Part shown: positions 11,723 to 20,417 of the stretch, piece by piece
Layout of the letters: each line of letters opens with the position of its first letter
Position numbering within the stretch: the first letter of the stretch is position 1
Assembly: GCA_019285715.1 (NCBI GenBank)
Contig: CP079108.1
Coordinates: 434,001 to 498,000, forward strand
Direction of reading: 5' to 3'
Source: Sphingosinicellaceae bacterium
GTDB taxonomy: Bacteria; Pseudomonadota; Alphaproteobacteria; Sphingomonadales; Sphingomonadaceae
DNA length: 64,000 nucleotides
Translations under genes and position numbers: made by a program
The notes under the pieces: generated by a model
Seen by the model: only the letters and a program-made list of their open reading frames with translations
Told to the model about the DNA's origin: nothing
Database searches by the model: none

Positions 11723-12931
11723 ATGATCAAGAACGATGTGCGGCACGACGTAGGTGTCAATGCCGCGCCGGTGACGAGCGGCTTCAAGGTGGATATCTCG
11801 CGAGGGCAACGGATCGGCCGCGTTTCCTCGGAATGGTTCTCGCGCCCCGACGACGAGCGTTACCTGTCGCTCAGCACGCTACACGCCGCCGTCCGCACGC
11901 GCGCTGAGCGAGCCACGGCACGCACGGTCGAGACCAAGGCGCTGCGCGTCGAAGCGCGCACCAACGACGTTAGCCGCCTGGCGCTCGCCATCCCCGGCTG
12001 TTCCGAGCCGGTCGCCCCGACCCACTGGTCGTTCGGCCAGCTGTGTGGACTCGTCGGCACACCCGCCGGATACCTCCGCCAGCTGCCCGCACTGCTCGCC
12101 GGCATCAACCTCCAGCACGGACTAACCTCGCACCGAGCCGAGCTGGTAAAGACGCTCGAAGCCGACGATGGCCGCATCGAACTTCGCGCGGTGACCGGAC
12201 CTGACTATGGCCGTATCTGGGATCACGAACTCGTCGAGGCGGTGATGCGCATCGCCGGCGACGGGGTTGGCGACACCCGCTGGAAGGTACCGGGGACGCT
12301 CGACTGGTCGACGATGACACACAACCCGTTCGTGGAGGTGACCAAGGATACGACGACGCTGTATGCCAGCGACCGCGACGTCTTTCTGTTCCTCGTCGAT
12401 GACACCCATCCGATCGAGGCCGGGCGGCTGCCGAACGGCGATCCCGACCTCTACTTCCGGGGCTTCTATTGCTGGAACTCGAAGGTTGGCTCGAAGACGC
12501 TCGGCATGGCGTCGTTCTTCCTCCGCGCCGTCTGCATGAACCGCAACATCTTGGGTGCCGAGGGCTTCGAGGAAGTGTCGATCCGTCATAGCAAATTCGC
12601 CGCGCATCGCTTCGCCCACCAGGCGGCACCCGCGCTTGAACGCTTCGCCGACAGCTCGGCGGGCGCGTTCGTCAGCGGCATCCGTGCGGCGCGCGAGCGG
12701 ATCGTCGCGCGCACCGACGAGGACCGCGAGGCCTTCCTGCGCAAGCGCGGCTTCTCCAAAGCCGAGACGACAACGATCATCGCCACCGTGCTCGGCGAAG
12801 AAGGCCGTCCGCCCGAGAGCATTTACGACTTCGTTCAGGGCATCACCGCCGTCGCGCGTGATCGTCCGCACCAAGACGCCCGCCTCGAGCTCGAGACCCG
12901 CGCCGCAAAGCTGATGGCTAGCGCACGATAG
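11723..12931 (+). CDS. DUF932 (phage/plasmid-like) protein
   Basis: This 402-residue protein matches the DUF932 family found on plasmids, phages and ICEs. Recognisable blocks are WSFGQLCGLVGTPAGYLRQLPA near residue 100, a central GPDYGRIWDHELVEAV, and FYCWNSKVGSKTLGMASFFLRAVCMNRN. Its biochemical role is unknown; members are often found next to ParB-like and Toprim genes, as here. It is the first gene after the tRNA and hairpin, so it opens the accessory region. A strong UUCG hairpin follows the stop. Confidence 0.85.
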   Translation: MIKNDVRHDVGVNAAPVTSGFKVDISRGQRIGRVSSEWFSRPDDERYLSLSTLHAAVRTRAERATARTVETKALRVEARTNDVSRLALAIPGCSEPVAPTHWSFGQLCGLVGTPAGYLRQLPALLAGINLQHGLTSHRAELVKTLEADDGRIELRAVTGPDYGRIWDHELVEAVMRIAGDGVGDTRWKVPGTLDWSTMTHNPFVEVTKDTTTLYASDRDVFLFLVDDTHPIEAGRLPNGDPDLYFRGFYCWNSKVGSKTLGMASFFLRAVCMNRNILGAEGFEEVSIRHSKFAAHRFAHQAAPALERFADSSAGAFVSGIRAARERIVARTDEDREAFLRKRGFSKAETTTIIATVLGEEGRPPESIYDFVQGITAVARDRPHQDARLELETRAAKLMASAR

Positions 12932-12938
12932 CGTCGAT

Positions 12939-12966
12939 CCGCAAAACCGCTTCGGCGGTTTTGCGG
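12939..12966 (+). terminator. UUCG-loop hairpin terminator
   Basis: A perfect 12-bp stem (CCGCAAAACCGC / GCGGTTTTGCGG) closed by a TTCG tetraloop starts 8 bases after the DUF932 stop. No long T run follows, but the hairpin is very stable. Confidence 0.7.
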
Positions 12967-13042
12967 TTATCCGGTTCTACGCCTCTCCGACGCTCGGTTC
13001 TCCGGCTCGCCGCTTCCTAGAGGAAGAGGTGGGCTGGAGTTT

Positions 13043-13066
13043 CGTGACGGGTCGAGGGTCGAGAGA
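13043..13066 (+). repeat. Conserved leader repeat, copy 2 (before ParB-like gene)
   Basis: This is the second copy of the leader block seen at 11664-11687, with a one-base shift in the middle (CGTGACGGGTCGAGGGTCGA then GAGA). It lies 35 bases before the GTG start at 13101. Confidence 0.6.
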
Positions 13067-13100
13067 GAGGCTTTCGACCGGCCCGTCATGGAGAAGCCCC

Positions 13101-15266
13101 GTGACCAAGTCCGTCCAGAAGATCGCGCTCAGCACCTCGCGCGACATTCCTTTCGACAAACTGGTGCTCGCCCAGTCGAACGTCCGCCACGTCAAGGCCG
13201 GCGTCGGCATCGAGCAGCTCGCCGAGGACATCGCCCGGCGCACCCTGCTGCAGAGCCTGACCGTCCGTGCCGTCGTCGGCGACGACGGTGTCGAGACCGG
13301 CATCTATGAGGTGCCCGCCGGCGGTCGCCGGTTCCGCGCGCTCGAACTGCTCGTCAAGCAGAAGCGACTGCCCAAGACCGCGCCGATCCCGTGCGTCATT
13401 CGCGAGACCGGCCTCGCCGAGGAGGACAGCCTCGCCGAGAACGTCCAGCGCGCTCCGCTACACCCACTCGACCAGTTCCGTGCGTTCCTGGCGATGCGCG
13501 AGCGCGGCATGGGCGAGGAGGAGATCGCAGCCGCGTTCTTCGTCACCCCTGCCGTGGTCAAGCAGCGGCTGCGGCTCGCCAGCGTGTCGCCGGCGTTGCT
13601 CAACGTCTATGCCGAAGACGACATGACACTCGAACAGCTGATGGCATTTACCGTCAGCTCCGATCACGAGCGGCAGGATGCGGTATGGGAGGCAATCCAG
13701 CGCTCCTACTCGCGCGAGCCGTATGCGATCCGCCGCATGCTCACCGAGGGCGCGGTTCGCGCCAGCGACAAGCGCGCGGTGTTCGTCGGGCTCGAGGCGT
13801 ACGAGGAGGCAGGCGGCACGATCCTGCGCGACCTGTTCCAGGCCGACGACGGCGGCTGGCTGCAAGACCCTGGCCTCCTCGACATGCTCGTTTCCGAGCG
13901 GCTGCGCGAGGAAGCGGAGACGGTTCGTGCGGAATGCTGGCGCTGGGTCGATACAGCGCCCGACTTCGCCTACGGCCACACCTACGGCCTGCGCGGCATC
14001 GTCGGCGAACGCCATGAACTCACCGCCGATGATGAAGTGGCACGCGAAGTTCTCGTCACCGAATACGCCGAGATCGAAGCGGCGCACGCCGGCGGTGCAG
14101 ATCTGCCCGACGAGGTCGATGCCCGGCTCGGCGAGATCGAGACCGCGCTCGAAGTCTATGACAACCGCTCCGCTGTCTACCGACCCGAAGACCTCGCCAT
14201 CGCCGGTGCGTTCGTCAGCATCGACGGTAGCGGCAAGCTGCGGGTCGAGCGAGGCTATGTCCGGCCCGAAGACGAACTGCATGTTGTGTCGCTGCTCGAC
14301 GACGGTACCGGCAGCGGTGACGGCGACAAGAGTGCAATCGCGCCGAATGGCGACGGTGACCACAACGGCGTCGATCCGGCCAGCAGCGGCGGCATCGGCA
14401 CCGGCGCGACCGAGCCGGAGGAAGACGAAGGTCTCGAGCCGCTTCCCGACCGGTTGCTGACCGAGCTGACCGCTTGTCGCACCGTGGCACTGCGCGAGGC
14501 GATCGGGCGGTCGCCGAAGGTCGCGTTCACCGCCGCGCTCCACGCGCTCTGCCTCAAGTTGTTCTACCACTACGCCCAGGACAGCTGCGTCGAGCTCGAT
14601 ATCAAGAGCGTGTCGTTTGGATCGGGTGTTCCCGGTCTCAACGACTCGGTCGCGGCGACGACGATCGATGCCCGGCACCGCGAGTATGCCGAGCGGCTGC
14701 CGCGTGAACCCGGCGAGCTTTGGGATGCGCTTGTCGGCTTCGGCGACGACGACCGTGCGAGTCTGTTCGCGCACTGCATCGGCCACGGCGTCAATGCGGT
14801 GCACGAGGCCTACAACCGGCGGCCCCGCGCGCTCGCGCATGCCGATCGGCTGGCGGCAGCGGTCGATCTCGACATGGCGCAGGCGTGGACGCCGACGGCC
14901 GAGAACTTCATCGGCCGGGTGACCAAGGCCCGGATCGTCGAGGCGGTTCGCGAGGCTAACGGAGACGCGGCTGCCGGCCGGCTGACGGGGATGAAGAAGC
15001 CCGACATGGTCGCGGCAGCCGAGGTGCAGCTCGACGGCACCGGCTGGCTGCCCGAGCCGCTGCGCACGCCGGGCCGGTTCATCGAGAAGGCAGATGGCGA
15101 GCCGGTCGTCGACGAGTCGGCTGCGATCGAGGCAGGCGACACTGTCTCGACCGACACCGTCGAGGAAACGGCGGCAATCGACGGCGAACAGGCCATCGAC
15201 GACATCGACGCCCACGACGAGACTGACGACGTGCACCTCCCCGCGCACGCCCTCGCCGCCGAATAG
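13101..15266 (+). CDS. ParB/Srx-type nuclease or partition-like protein
   Basis: This 721-residue protein has an N-terminal ParB domain (residues about 15-110) with the signature AGGRRFRALELL, then a helix-turn-helix region (MGEEEIAAAFFVTPAVVKQRL, split across two helices) that would bind DNA. The long C-terminal part is acidic and low-complexity (GDGDKSAIAPNGDGDHNG) before a helical end. GTG at 13101 is chosen because a GGAGAAG site precedes it and it matches the leader layout of the DUF932 gene; an upstream frame from 13029 is unlikely. Such long ParB-like proteins are typical of sphingomonad plasmids and ICEs. There is no ParA beside it, so classic partition is doubtful. A terminator follows. 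Confidence 0.85.
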   Translation: MTKSVQKIALSTSRDIPFDKLVLAQSNVRHVKAGVGIEQLAEDIARRTLLQSLTVRAVVGDDGVETGIYEVPAGGRRFRALELLVKQKRLPKTAPIPCVIRETGLAEEDSLAENVQRAPLHPLDQFRAFLAMRERGMGEEEIAAAFFVTPAVVKQRLRLASVSPALLNVYAEDDMTLEQLMAFTVSSDHERQDAVWEAIQRSYSREPYAIRRMLTEGAVRASDKRAVFVGLEAYEEAGGTILRDLFQADDGGWLQDPGLLDMLVSERLREEAETVRAECWRWVDTAPDFAYGHTYGLRGIVGERHELTADDEVAREVLVTEYAEIEAAHAGGADLPDEVDARLGEIETALEVYDNRSAVYRPEDLAIAGAFVSIDGSGKLRVERGYVRPEDELHVVSLLDDGTGSGDGDKSAIAPNGDGDHNGVDPASSGGIGTGATEPEEDEGLEPLPDRLLTELTACRTVALREAIGRSPKVAFTAALHALCLKLFYHYAQDSCVELDIKSVSFGSGVPGLNDSVAATTIDARHREYAERLPREPGELWDALVGFGDDDRASLFAHCIGHGVNAVHEAYNRRPRALAHADRLAAAVDLDMAQAWTPTAENFIGRVTKARIVEAVREANGDAAAGRLTGMKKPDMVAAAEVQLDGTGWLPEPLRTPGRFIEKADGEPVVDESAAIEAGDTVSTDTVEETAAIDGEQAIDDIDAHDETDDVHLPAHALAAE

Positions 15267-15279
15267 CTCAGCGCCAACT

Positions 15280-15309
15280 GGGGTCCGCTGGCAACAGCGG
15301 GCCCCTTTT
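15280..15309 (+). terminator. Rho-independent terminator after ParB-like gene
   Basis: GGGGTCCGC and GCGGGCCCC form a 9-bp stem (one G-U pair) around an 8-base loop, followed by TTTT. Confidence 0.85.
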
Positions 15310-15323
15310 CATGGAAGCGCCCC

Positions 15324-16349
15324 ATGTCGAGCCCCGCCGCCGATCTTGCCGAACGCCTTGCCTGCGACGCGGAAGCCGTCTGCCGACATTATCTGCCGAA
15401 CGGTCGCCGCGCCGGACGATATTGGCTGGTTGGGGATGTCGCCGGAACGCCCGGACGCAGCCTTTACGTTCGCCTGTCTGGCCCAGCCAATGTTGCTGGC
15501 GCCGGGAGCGCCGGCAAGTGGACCGATGCCCACACCGGCGAGCACGGCGACCTGCTCGACCTGATCGCCGCCAACCGGCGCCTGACCTGCCTGCGCGACA
15601 CGCTCGACGAAGCCCGCGATTTTCTGCGAATGCCTCGACCAGAGGTGAAGACCGATCGCCAACCCGTGCCGGTCGGATCGCCCGCTGCGGCCCGCCGACT
15701 TTGGGCGATGGGCAAACCACTGCCAGGCACAATCGCGGAAACGTACATACGGCAACGCGGTATTACGGCTCCCCTGGTCGATGTGCCGCTGCGCTTCCAT
15801 TCGCGCTGTTACTATCGCGACGACGACGGAGATAACTCCCAGACTTGGCCGGCATTGCTAGCAGCCGTGACCGATGCCGAGGGTGCGATCACCGGCGTCC
15901 ACCGCACCTGGCTTAATCCGACCGGTGGAAAGGCGCCGGTAGCGAGCGCGCGGAGGGCGATGGGATCGCTGCTCGGCAACGGCGTGCGCTTCGGTCGCGC
16001 CGATGTTATAATCGCCATCGGCGAGGGACTCGAAACGATGCTGTCACTCCGCAGCGTGTTCCCGACGCTGCCGATGGTCGCCGCATTGTCGACCGCGCAC
16101 CTCGGGGCTTTCGATCCGCCTGCTGGACTGCGCCGCATCTATCTTGCCGCCGATCGTGACAACGCTGGCGACCATGCGGCGGGACGGTTGGGCGCCCGAG
16201 CTGAAGCGATGGGCATCGAGGCGATCCGGCTGCTTCCGACGCGGGGCGATTTCAACGACGATATCCGCGCGTTCGGGGCGGATGCGATGCGGACAGCACT
16301 TAGGCCCCAACTCGCTCCGGAAGACGTCGACCGGCTGATTGTCCTGTAG
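15324..16349 (+). CDS. Toprim-domain primase-like protein
   Basis: This 341-residue protein looks like the mobile-element Toprim/DUF7146 family. The N-terminal domain binds zinc or DNA in relatives (region GKWTDAHTGEHGDLLDLI). The C-terminal Toprim domain has the acidic signature IAIGEGLETMLSLR and AADRDNAGDHAAGRL, which would bind Mg2+ in primase or nuclease catalysis. It lacks a helicase domain. Likely role is in plasmid-like replication of the element, an inference from context. Confidence 0.82.
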   Translation: MSSPAADLAERLACDAEAVCRHYLPNGRRAGRYWLVGDVAGTPGRSLYVRLSGPANVAGAGSAGKWTDAHTGEHGDLLDLIAANRRLTCLRDTLDEARDFLRMPRPEVKTDRQPVPVGSPAAARRLWAMGKPLPGTIAETYIRQRGITAPLVDVPLRFHSRCYYRDDDGDNSQTWPALLAAVTDAEGAITGVHRTWLNPTGGKAPVASARRAMGSLLGNGVRFGRADVIIAIGEGLETMLSLRSVFPTLPMVAALSTAHLGAFDPPAGLRRIYLAADRDNAGDHAAGRLGARAEAMGIEAIRLLPTRGDFNDDIRAFGADAMRTALRPQLAPEDVDRLIVL

Positions 16350-16681
16350 CAACGAGCGGACGATAGCTGGCTGACCGAAGGATCGGCGGCAGCAACATCT
16401 CCACACCGGAGCCGACACGCGCGCTGGCAGCCCTTCGAGAGGGTCGTGTTCTTGCCGGAAGCGCCGGGCGGCAAGCGCCGCCCTGAGCCGGACCGCAACG
16501 GCGGCGGACGACTTCTTTCCCCGGGCGGTGCCCGCCCTCCTCGCGGAAGCAAACAAGCCGCCCGCCGCCGTCCTCCGCTCCGCTCCGGCCGTGCCGGTGC
16601 AACCCGTCTCCACTCCCGGCCGCGGCACGACCACGGAAGGGCCGCGAGAGGCGCGGGACCCGCCGGTTGAGGAGATGTACC
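16350..16681 (+). other. Gene-free leader of the DUF2493 gene
   Basis: This stretch holds a short hairpin (GGGCGG/CCCGCC near 16525) and at 16567-16590 a 24-base block (GCCGTCCTCCGCTCCGCTCC then GGCC) that recurs with three mismatches at 18637-18660 before the DUF736 gene. I see no gene in it. It looks like a conserved long 5' leader. Confidence 0.45.
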
Positions 16682-17593
16682 ATGACCGACGATAGCGACG
16701 AACCCCAGACCGCTTCCGCTGCGCTGCTGCAGGAACTTCAAACCTTCGGCTGGCGACCGTTCCAAGACGAGCCCGACCCGCGGCCATTGCCCGAACCCCG
16801 CCGCGCCGGCGGTGCCGTCGCAGACATCTTCGACGCGCTCGTCTCAACGCTGGCCGAAACCCGCCTCGAACCCGACCTCGACGATCTGCTCTGGGGCCAA
16901 GTCAACGTCTTCCAGCGCAAGATCGAGCGCGTCCAACGCGAGCTCGACGACAACGAGGCGGCGCAGCAGCGCAGCCAGCGCGACCAGGACGGTTCCGAGG
17001 TGCGCTCGGTCGAACTCGAGCGACTGCTCGCGCAAGGCCTGTCGCTGATCGAGCGGCGCAACGCGTTCGAAGCGTTCCGCGATATCGCCGCCGACCTCTA
17101 TGAAACCCATCTCGGCCAGCCGTGGCGCTCGCGCAGTGGCAGCCGGGTCAACCACGCAACGATGACCGCCACGATGATCGACAGCCGCGACTTCATCGCC
17201 GCCAAGCGCCGCAGCGAGACCGAGGTGCTGCTGCCGCCCGGACCGCGCATCGCCTTTACCGGCGGCATCGACTGCAACGACCATACCCGCATCTGGGCGG
17301 CGCTCGACAAGGTCCGTGTGCGCCATCCCGACATGGTGCTGATGCACGGCGGCACACCGAAGGGGGCCGAGCGCATCGCCTCGCGCTGGGCCGACCACCG
17401 CAAGGTCGCGCAGATCGCGTTCAAGCCCGATTGGACCCGCCATGCCAAGGCCGCGCCGTTCAGGCGCAACGACGCGATGCTCGAGGCGATGCCGATCGGG
17501 GTGGTCGTGTTCCCGGGTTCGGGCGTGTCGGCCAACCTCGCCGACAAGGCCCGCGCCAAGGGCATCCGGGTCTGGCGGTTCAGCGACGGGTGA
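16682..17593 (+). CDS. DUF2493 (SLOG-like) protein
   Basis: This 303-residue protein has a helical N-terminal half and a C-terminal DUF2493 domain with a Rossmann-like nucleotide-binding pattern: RIAFTGGIDCNDH, MVLMHGGTPKGAERIASRWA and VVVFPGSGVSANLADKA. Such SLOG-related domains bind nucleotides or nucleotide-derived ligands; the ligand here is unknown. ATG at 16682 follows GAGGAGATGTACC. It is common on sphingomonad and Rhizobiales mobile elements beside DUF736 and ParB-like genes. Confidence 0.85.
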   Translation: MTDDSDEPQTASAALLQELQTFGWRPFQDEPDPRPLPEPRRAGGAVADIFDALVSTLAETRLEPDLDDLLWGQVNVFQRKIERVQRELDDNEAAQQRSQRDQDGSEVRSVELERLLAQGLSLIERRNAFEAFRDIAADLYETHLGQPWRSRSGSRVNHATMTATMIDSRDFIAAKRRSETEVLLPPGPRIAFTGGIDCNDHTRIWAALDKVRVRHPDMVLMHGGTPKGAERIASRWADHRKVAQIAFKPDWTRHAKAAPFRRNDAMLEAMPIGVVVFPGSGVSANLADKARAKGIRVWRFSDG

Positions 17594-17749
17594 GGGCCAC
17601 GGCCTCTAACAACACGTAAATGCACGCAGTCGCGGAGTCGCATCGCCGACTTCGCGGTTCTCCGCACGCCCGGAATCGAGTATGTTGTGATGAGCGTCAT
17701 GGTGGTTGGTGGCGGCGCTCGCATCGACTTTTGTCGTGGGAGAACCGCC

Positions 17750-18214
17750 ATGTTGCTTGGACTTTTTGCAGTTGCCGCCGTCGCCTTCCTCGCGTGGCTG
17801 CTGTTCACCTTCGCCGTCTACGCCATGCCGCTGATGATCGGCGTCACCGTCGGCATCGCTGCGTATCACACCGGCGCGGGAATACTCGGCGCCCTCGTCG
17901 TCGCTCTCGTCGTTGCCGCGCTGGTTGTCGCGTTCGGCGAGCTGGCGTTTGCCAAATTGCGGTCGCCGATCGCCCGGACCCTGCTCGCACTGGCCTATGC
18001 CGGCCCGGCGGCGGTCGCCGGCTATCACGCGGTCCATGGCATCGCGAAGCTGTCGGTGCCGTCGCCCACGTGGCTATTCGCATTCTCGGTCGCCGGGGGC
18101 ATCGCCACCGGCGCGGTCGCACTGGCCCGATTGGCGAGCACCCCGCCCGTCGCCGCGCGGGGCATCGACCCGTCACATCACGTCGGCAGCGGCAGCGAAA
18201 TCAGACTGGGCTGA
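17750..18214 (+). CDS. Small integral membrane protein
   Basis: This 154-residue protein has four likely membrane segments (FAVAAVAFLAWLLFTFAV, then a LVVALVVAALVVAF stretch, TLLALAYAGPAAVAGY, and LFAFSVAGGIATGAV) and a short polar tail. ATG at 17750 has a GGGAGA site; an upstream in-frame start at 17687 lacks one. I do not recognise a function. Homologues occur in the same accessory cluster as DUF736 on other elements, which is from general knowledge, not a search. Confidence 0.68.
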   Translation: MLLGLFAVAAVAFLAWLLFTFAVYAMPLMIGVTVGIAAYHTGAGILGALVVALVVAALVVAFGELAFAKLRSPIARTLLALAYAGPAAVAGYHAVHGIAKLSVPSPTWLFAFSVAGGIATGAVALARLASTPPVAARGIDPSHHVGSGSEIRLG

Positions 18215-18767
18215 GCTTCCCGCACGGCCTCAAGCAGGTTGGCTTTCGATCGGGCGGTCATGGTCGTCGAGCATGGCCCCGATCATCGCCGTTGATCCGC
18301 CAAAGCCTCTGGCGGTCCACCTCGACTCGGGTGGTCAACGGGAACGCTAGGTCGCAGAGCCGGGTAGTTGCCGCAGTGTCTCCGGCGACGGGGTGGTTCC
18401 GACCGCACGCTGGCACCTGTTTCTGTACGCTGACCGCAGCCGACGCTTGAACTTCGGGTCCGCCACGGGCGGTCTCTCCCTGGGCTGAGCGAGACCGCGT
18501 CATCACGGCCTCTCGATTGGCCTGATCTGGCCGAAGGACGGCTGCGCCTCGACCGCCTTGCCGCAATGGCTAGGCGAGGACTTTCTTCCCCTGCCGCGCG
18601 CGGCATTCCTCGCGAGGCAAGAAAGTCCGTACCTCAGCCATCCTCCGCTGCGCTGCGGCCCGTGTCCGCGGGCTTAGCCCGGGCCGGGTGCGTCGTCGTT
18701 CGCCTCCGGCCGACGACAAGCCATCGAGGCCGCGATGGTCGCGGGCTCGATCACAAGGAGAACCACC
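18215..18767 (+). other. Gene-free leader of the DUF736 gene
   Basis: No convincing gene is seen in these 553 bases. They contain an inverted repeat at 18578-18628 (GGACTTTCTT / AAGAAAGTCC around a GC-rich centre) and the 24-base block at 18637-18660 shared with the DUF2493 leader. The layout suggests a structured 5' leader. Confidence 0.45.
18578..18628 (+). repeat. Inverted repeat in DUF736 leader
   Basis: Ten-base arms GGACTTTCTT and AAGAAAGTCC are perfect complements across a 31-base GC-rich centre that itself can fold. A related but degenerate block (ACTTCTTTCCCC) occurs near 16508 in the DUF2493 leader. Confidence 0.55.
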
Positions 18768-19091
18768 ATGGCGAACATCGGCAACTTCAAGAAGGTCGGC
18801 AGCGAGTATCAGGGCGACATCGTCACGATGCAGGTGCAGGCACGCAACGTCCGCATCGTCCCCGAGGACAACCGCACCAACGACAAGGCTCCCAGTCACC
18901 GCGTTTTCGTCGGCCGCGCCGAAATCGGTGCCGCCTGGAGCGAGACCTCGAAGGCGGGCCGCGACTATCTCTCGGTCAAGCTCGACGATCCCAGCCTGCT
19001 CGCACCGATCTACGCCAACCTGTTCGAGGCCGAGGGCGAGGAAGGTTTCAGCCTCGTCTGGACCCGCGGTCGCAAGCCGAACGGCGACTGA
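18768..19091 (+). CDS. DUF736 protein
   Basis: This 107-residue protein is a clear DUF736 member: MANIGNFKKVGSEYQGDIVT at the start, DKAPSHRVFVGRAEIGAAW in the middle and YLSVKLDDPSLLAPIYANL near the end. The family is abundant on alphaproteobacterial plasmids and ICEs; the role is not established. ATG at 18768 follows CAAGGAGAACCACC. A strong bidirectional hairpin separates it from the convergent XRE gene. Confidence 0.9.
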   Translation: MANIGNFKKVGSEYQGDIVTMQVQARNVRIVPEDNRTNDKAPSHRVFVGRAEIGAAWSETSKAGRDYLSVKLDDPSLLAPIYANLFEAEGEEGFSLVWTRGRKPNGD

Positions 19092-19102
19092 CGGCAGCGC
19101 GA

Positions 19103-19128
19103 CGCCCCGCCCGGCAACGGGCGGGGCG
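19103..19128. terminator. Bidirectional GC-rich hairpin
   Basis: A perfect 11-bp stem (CGCCCCGCCCG / CGGGCGGGGCG) with a GCAA loop lies between the convergent DUF736 and XRE genes. No T tract is present. Confidence 0.7.
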
Positions 19129-19133
19129 CTTCG

Positions 19134-19394
19134 CTACGGCTTCCGCTTAAGCCGCTTGATCGGAGGTTGCTGAGCAACTTCTAGCGGCAGCTCGGCGAAC
19201 AGGTCGACCACGGCGATGCCGAGCGCCGTCGCCAGCTCGGCCATCGTCTTCAGCGTCGGATTGCGCCGACCCTTCTCGAGACCGCTGAGATATTGCTGGC
19301 TGAACCCGCATTGATCGGCGAACACCTCCTGCGACCAGCCGCGAGCACGTCGCCGTTCGGCGACGTTCCTCCCGACCAGGTGCCAGATATCCAT
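19134..19394 (-). CDS. XRE-family regulator, QseC-like position
   Basis: This 86-residue protein is a Cro/CI-type helix-turn-helix regulator: GRNVAERRRARGWSQEVFADQ, then CGFSQQYLSGLEKGRRNPTL as the recognition region. It is divergent from the QseM-like gene. In ICEMlSymR7A the XRE-type regulator QseC is divergent from qseM and controls both promoters, so position and family agree with QseC. ATG at 19394 is chosen because the product then begins as most short XRE proteins do; a GTG at 19418 is also possible. Sequence identity to QseC itself could not be checked. Confidence 0.8.
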   Translation of the reverse strand: MDIWHLVGRNVAERRRARGWSQEVFADQCGFSQQYLSGLEKGRRNPTLKTMAELATALGIAVVDLFAELPLEVAQQPPIKRLKRKP

Positions 19395-19460
19395 CCCGCT
19401 CGGGATGGCGACCCACACACTTTAATGTTATCAACTCTAGTATGTATCGATGCGGCATCG
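19391..19460. promoter_or_regulatory. Candidate operators between XRE and QseM-like genes
   Basis: Two perfect palindromes lie in the divergent intergenic region: CCATCCCG-CT-CGGGATGG at 19391-19408, which covers the chosen XRE start codon, and CGATGC-G-GCATCG at 19448-19460. An AT-rich stretch (ACTTTAATGTTATCAAC) sits between them. They are plausible binding sites for the XRE protein; function is inferred. Confidence 0.45.
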
Positions 19461-19550
19461 CGCCATGCGCGCGGTAAAGCTTTGCACTTGCAACACCCGC
19501 GCGTGCGAGGTTAACGATCAAGCCATCGATCCAGCGCGCGAGGGCAGGCG

Positions 19551-19811
19551 ATGGACTATCCCCTTCTTGACGAGCCGCCGGCTGACGCAGTCGTCACCGA
19601 CTACGATATGGCACATGCCGGCTGTTATCTCCGTCTATTGGATGCTGACGCCGAGAAAGCGGACTGGCGTGAGGCGGCAACGCTTGTGCTCGGCCTGGAT
19701 TGCATTGCCGCTGCGGATCGTGCGCACCGAGTGTACTCAGCGCATCTCGAACGCGCGCGTTGGATGACGCGCGAAGGGTATAAGCATCTGCTTACGGGCA
19801 GAAAAGATTAG
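19551..19811 (+). CDS. qseM: QseM-like DUF2285 antiactivator
   Basis: This 86-residue protein is a stand-alone DUF2285 domain: CYLRLLDADAEKADWREAA, DRAHRVYSAHLERARWM and EGYKHLL. The same layout recurs in the C-terminal part of the neighbouring activator (LRALDGL, ATRRAIA, GGYLQLL), so the two are domain paralogues. In ICEMlSymR7A, QseM is an acidic DUF2285 protein that binds the DUF6499 domain of FseA and blocks it. The many Asp/Glu residues here fit an acidic antiactivator. It is divergent from an XRE gene and lies 124 bases before the activator. A GAGGGCAGG site precedes the ATG. Confidence 0.82.
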   Translation: MDYPLLDEPPADAVVTDYDMAHAGCYLRLLDADAEKADWREAATLVLGLDCIAAADRAHRVYSAHLERARWMTREGYKHLLTGRKD

Positions 19812-20112
19812 TTCCACGTAAAACGTTGCTGCGCAGATGCTGCAAGAATGTCGCAGCGGCAACCTGCAGCAAATTTGGTAGTTTACTACTCCCGGGAGTC
19901 GAAGCAGGGCTCGCGGCCAACGCGGAGCAGGTCGCATGCCGTCGCCTGACTGGCGGTCCGGACGCGGGTATGAAGATGTCGCAGCCAGCGGCAGGCGCGG
20001 TCTTGCTTGGGAATTTCTGCGGCGCAATCCAGATTATGTCGCCGAGTTCGGCGATGGCAGCGATAGCGCTTCGTCCGATAAGGACGAACGCGTCGAGCCT
20101 TGGGGGTTGCGA

Positions 20113-20116
20113 TTTC
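20113..20116 (+). promoter_or_regulatory. Candidate +1 ribosomal frameshift site (UUU C)
   Basis: In the first frame the codons read TGG GGG TTG CGA TTT CGC. Slipping one base forward on TTT gives TTC GCG GCA GAC, which joins WGLRF to AADPS. The reported fseA site uses the same tRNA-Phe slip from UUU to UUC in a conserved motif. A sequencing or real indel in the G5 run at 20102-20106 is the alternative. Confidence 0.75.
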
Positions 20117-20417
20117 GCGGCAGACCCTTCGCTCGGCTGGCGATCTGCCAATGCCTTCTGGCGGCCGGAGGTCGCAGCCGATGTGGTGTCGTTCGCTTCG
20201 TCGCCCGCGAACTTCAGCGGCGGGCCGACAGTCGCTGATCTGCAGCGTTTTGCTGTCGTCACACGACTTGCCACCGATGGACTGCACCTGCTTTGGGATG
20301 ACCGAACCCAGCTATGGGTTACGGGCGACGCTCGAGGCGAGCAGCCACTCGTCGCGTTGCTTCCACTCGACGAAAACTCAGCGCGAAGACTGATCGCGAC
20401 CACGTTTGCGAGTAATA

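Noticed and set aside
13458-15248. Long open frame (596 codons) on the minus strand
   Set aside because: It is antisense to the ParB-like gene, whose domain content is clear; such frames are common in GC-rich DNA.
17620-18450. 276-codon plus-strand frame
   Set aside because: It overlaps the small membrane protein in another frame and reads as arginine-rich shadow sequence.
19936-20238. Treating the DUF6499 frame as a complete separate gene
   Set aside because: The family sequence continues without a gap in the +1 frame, and the unshifted tail after 20116 lacks similarity to the family.
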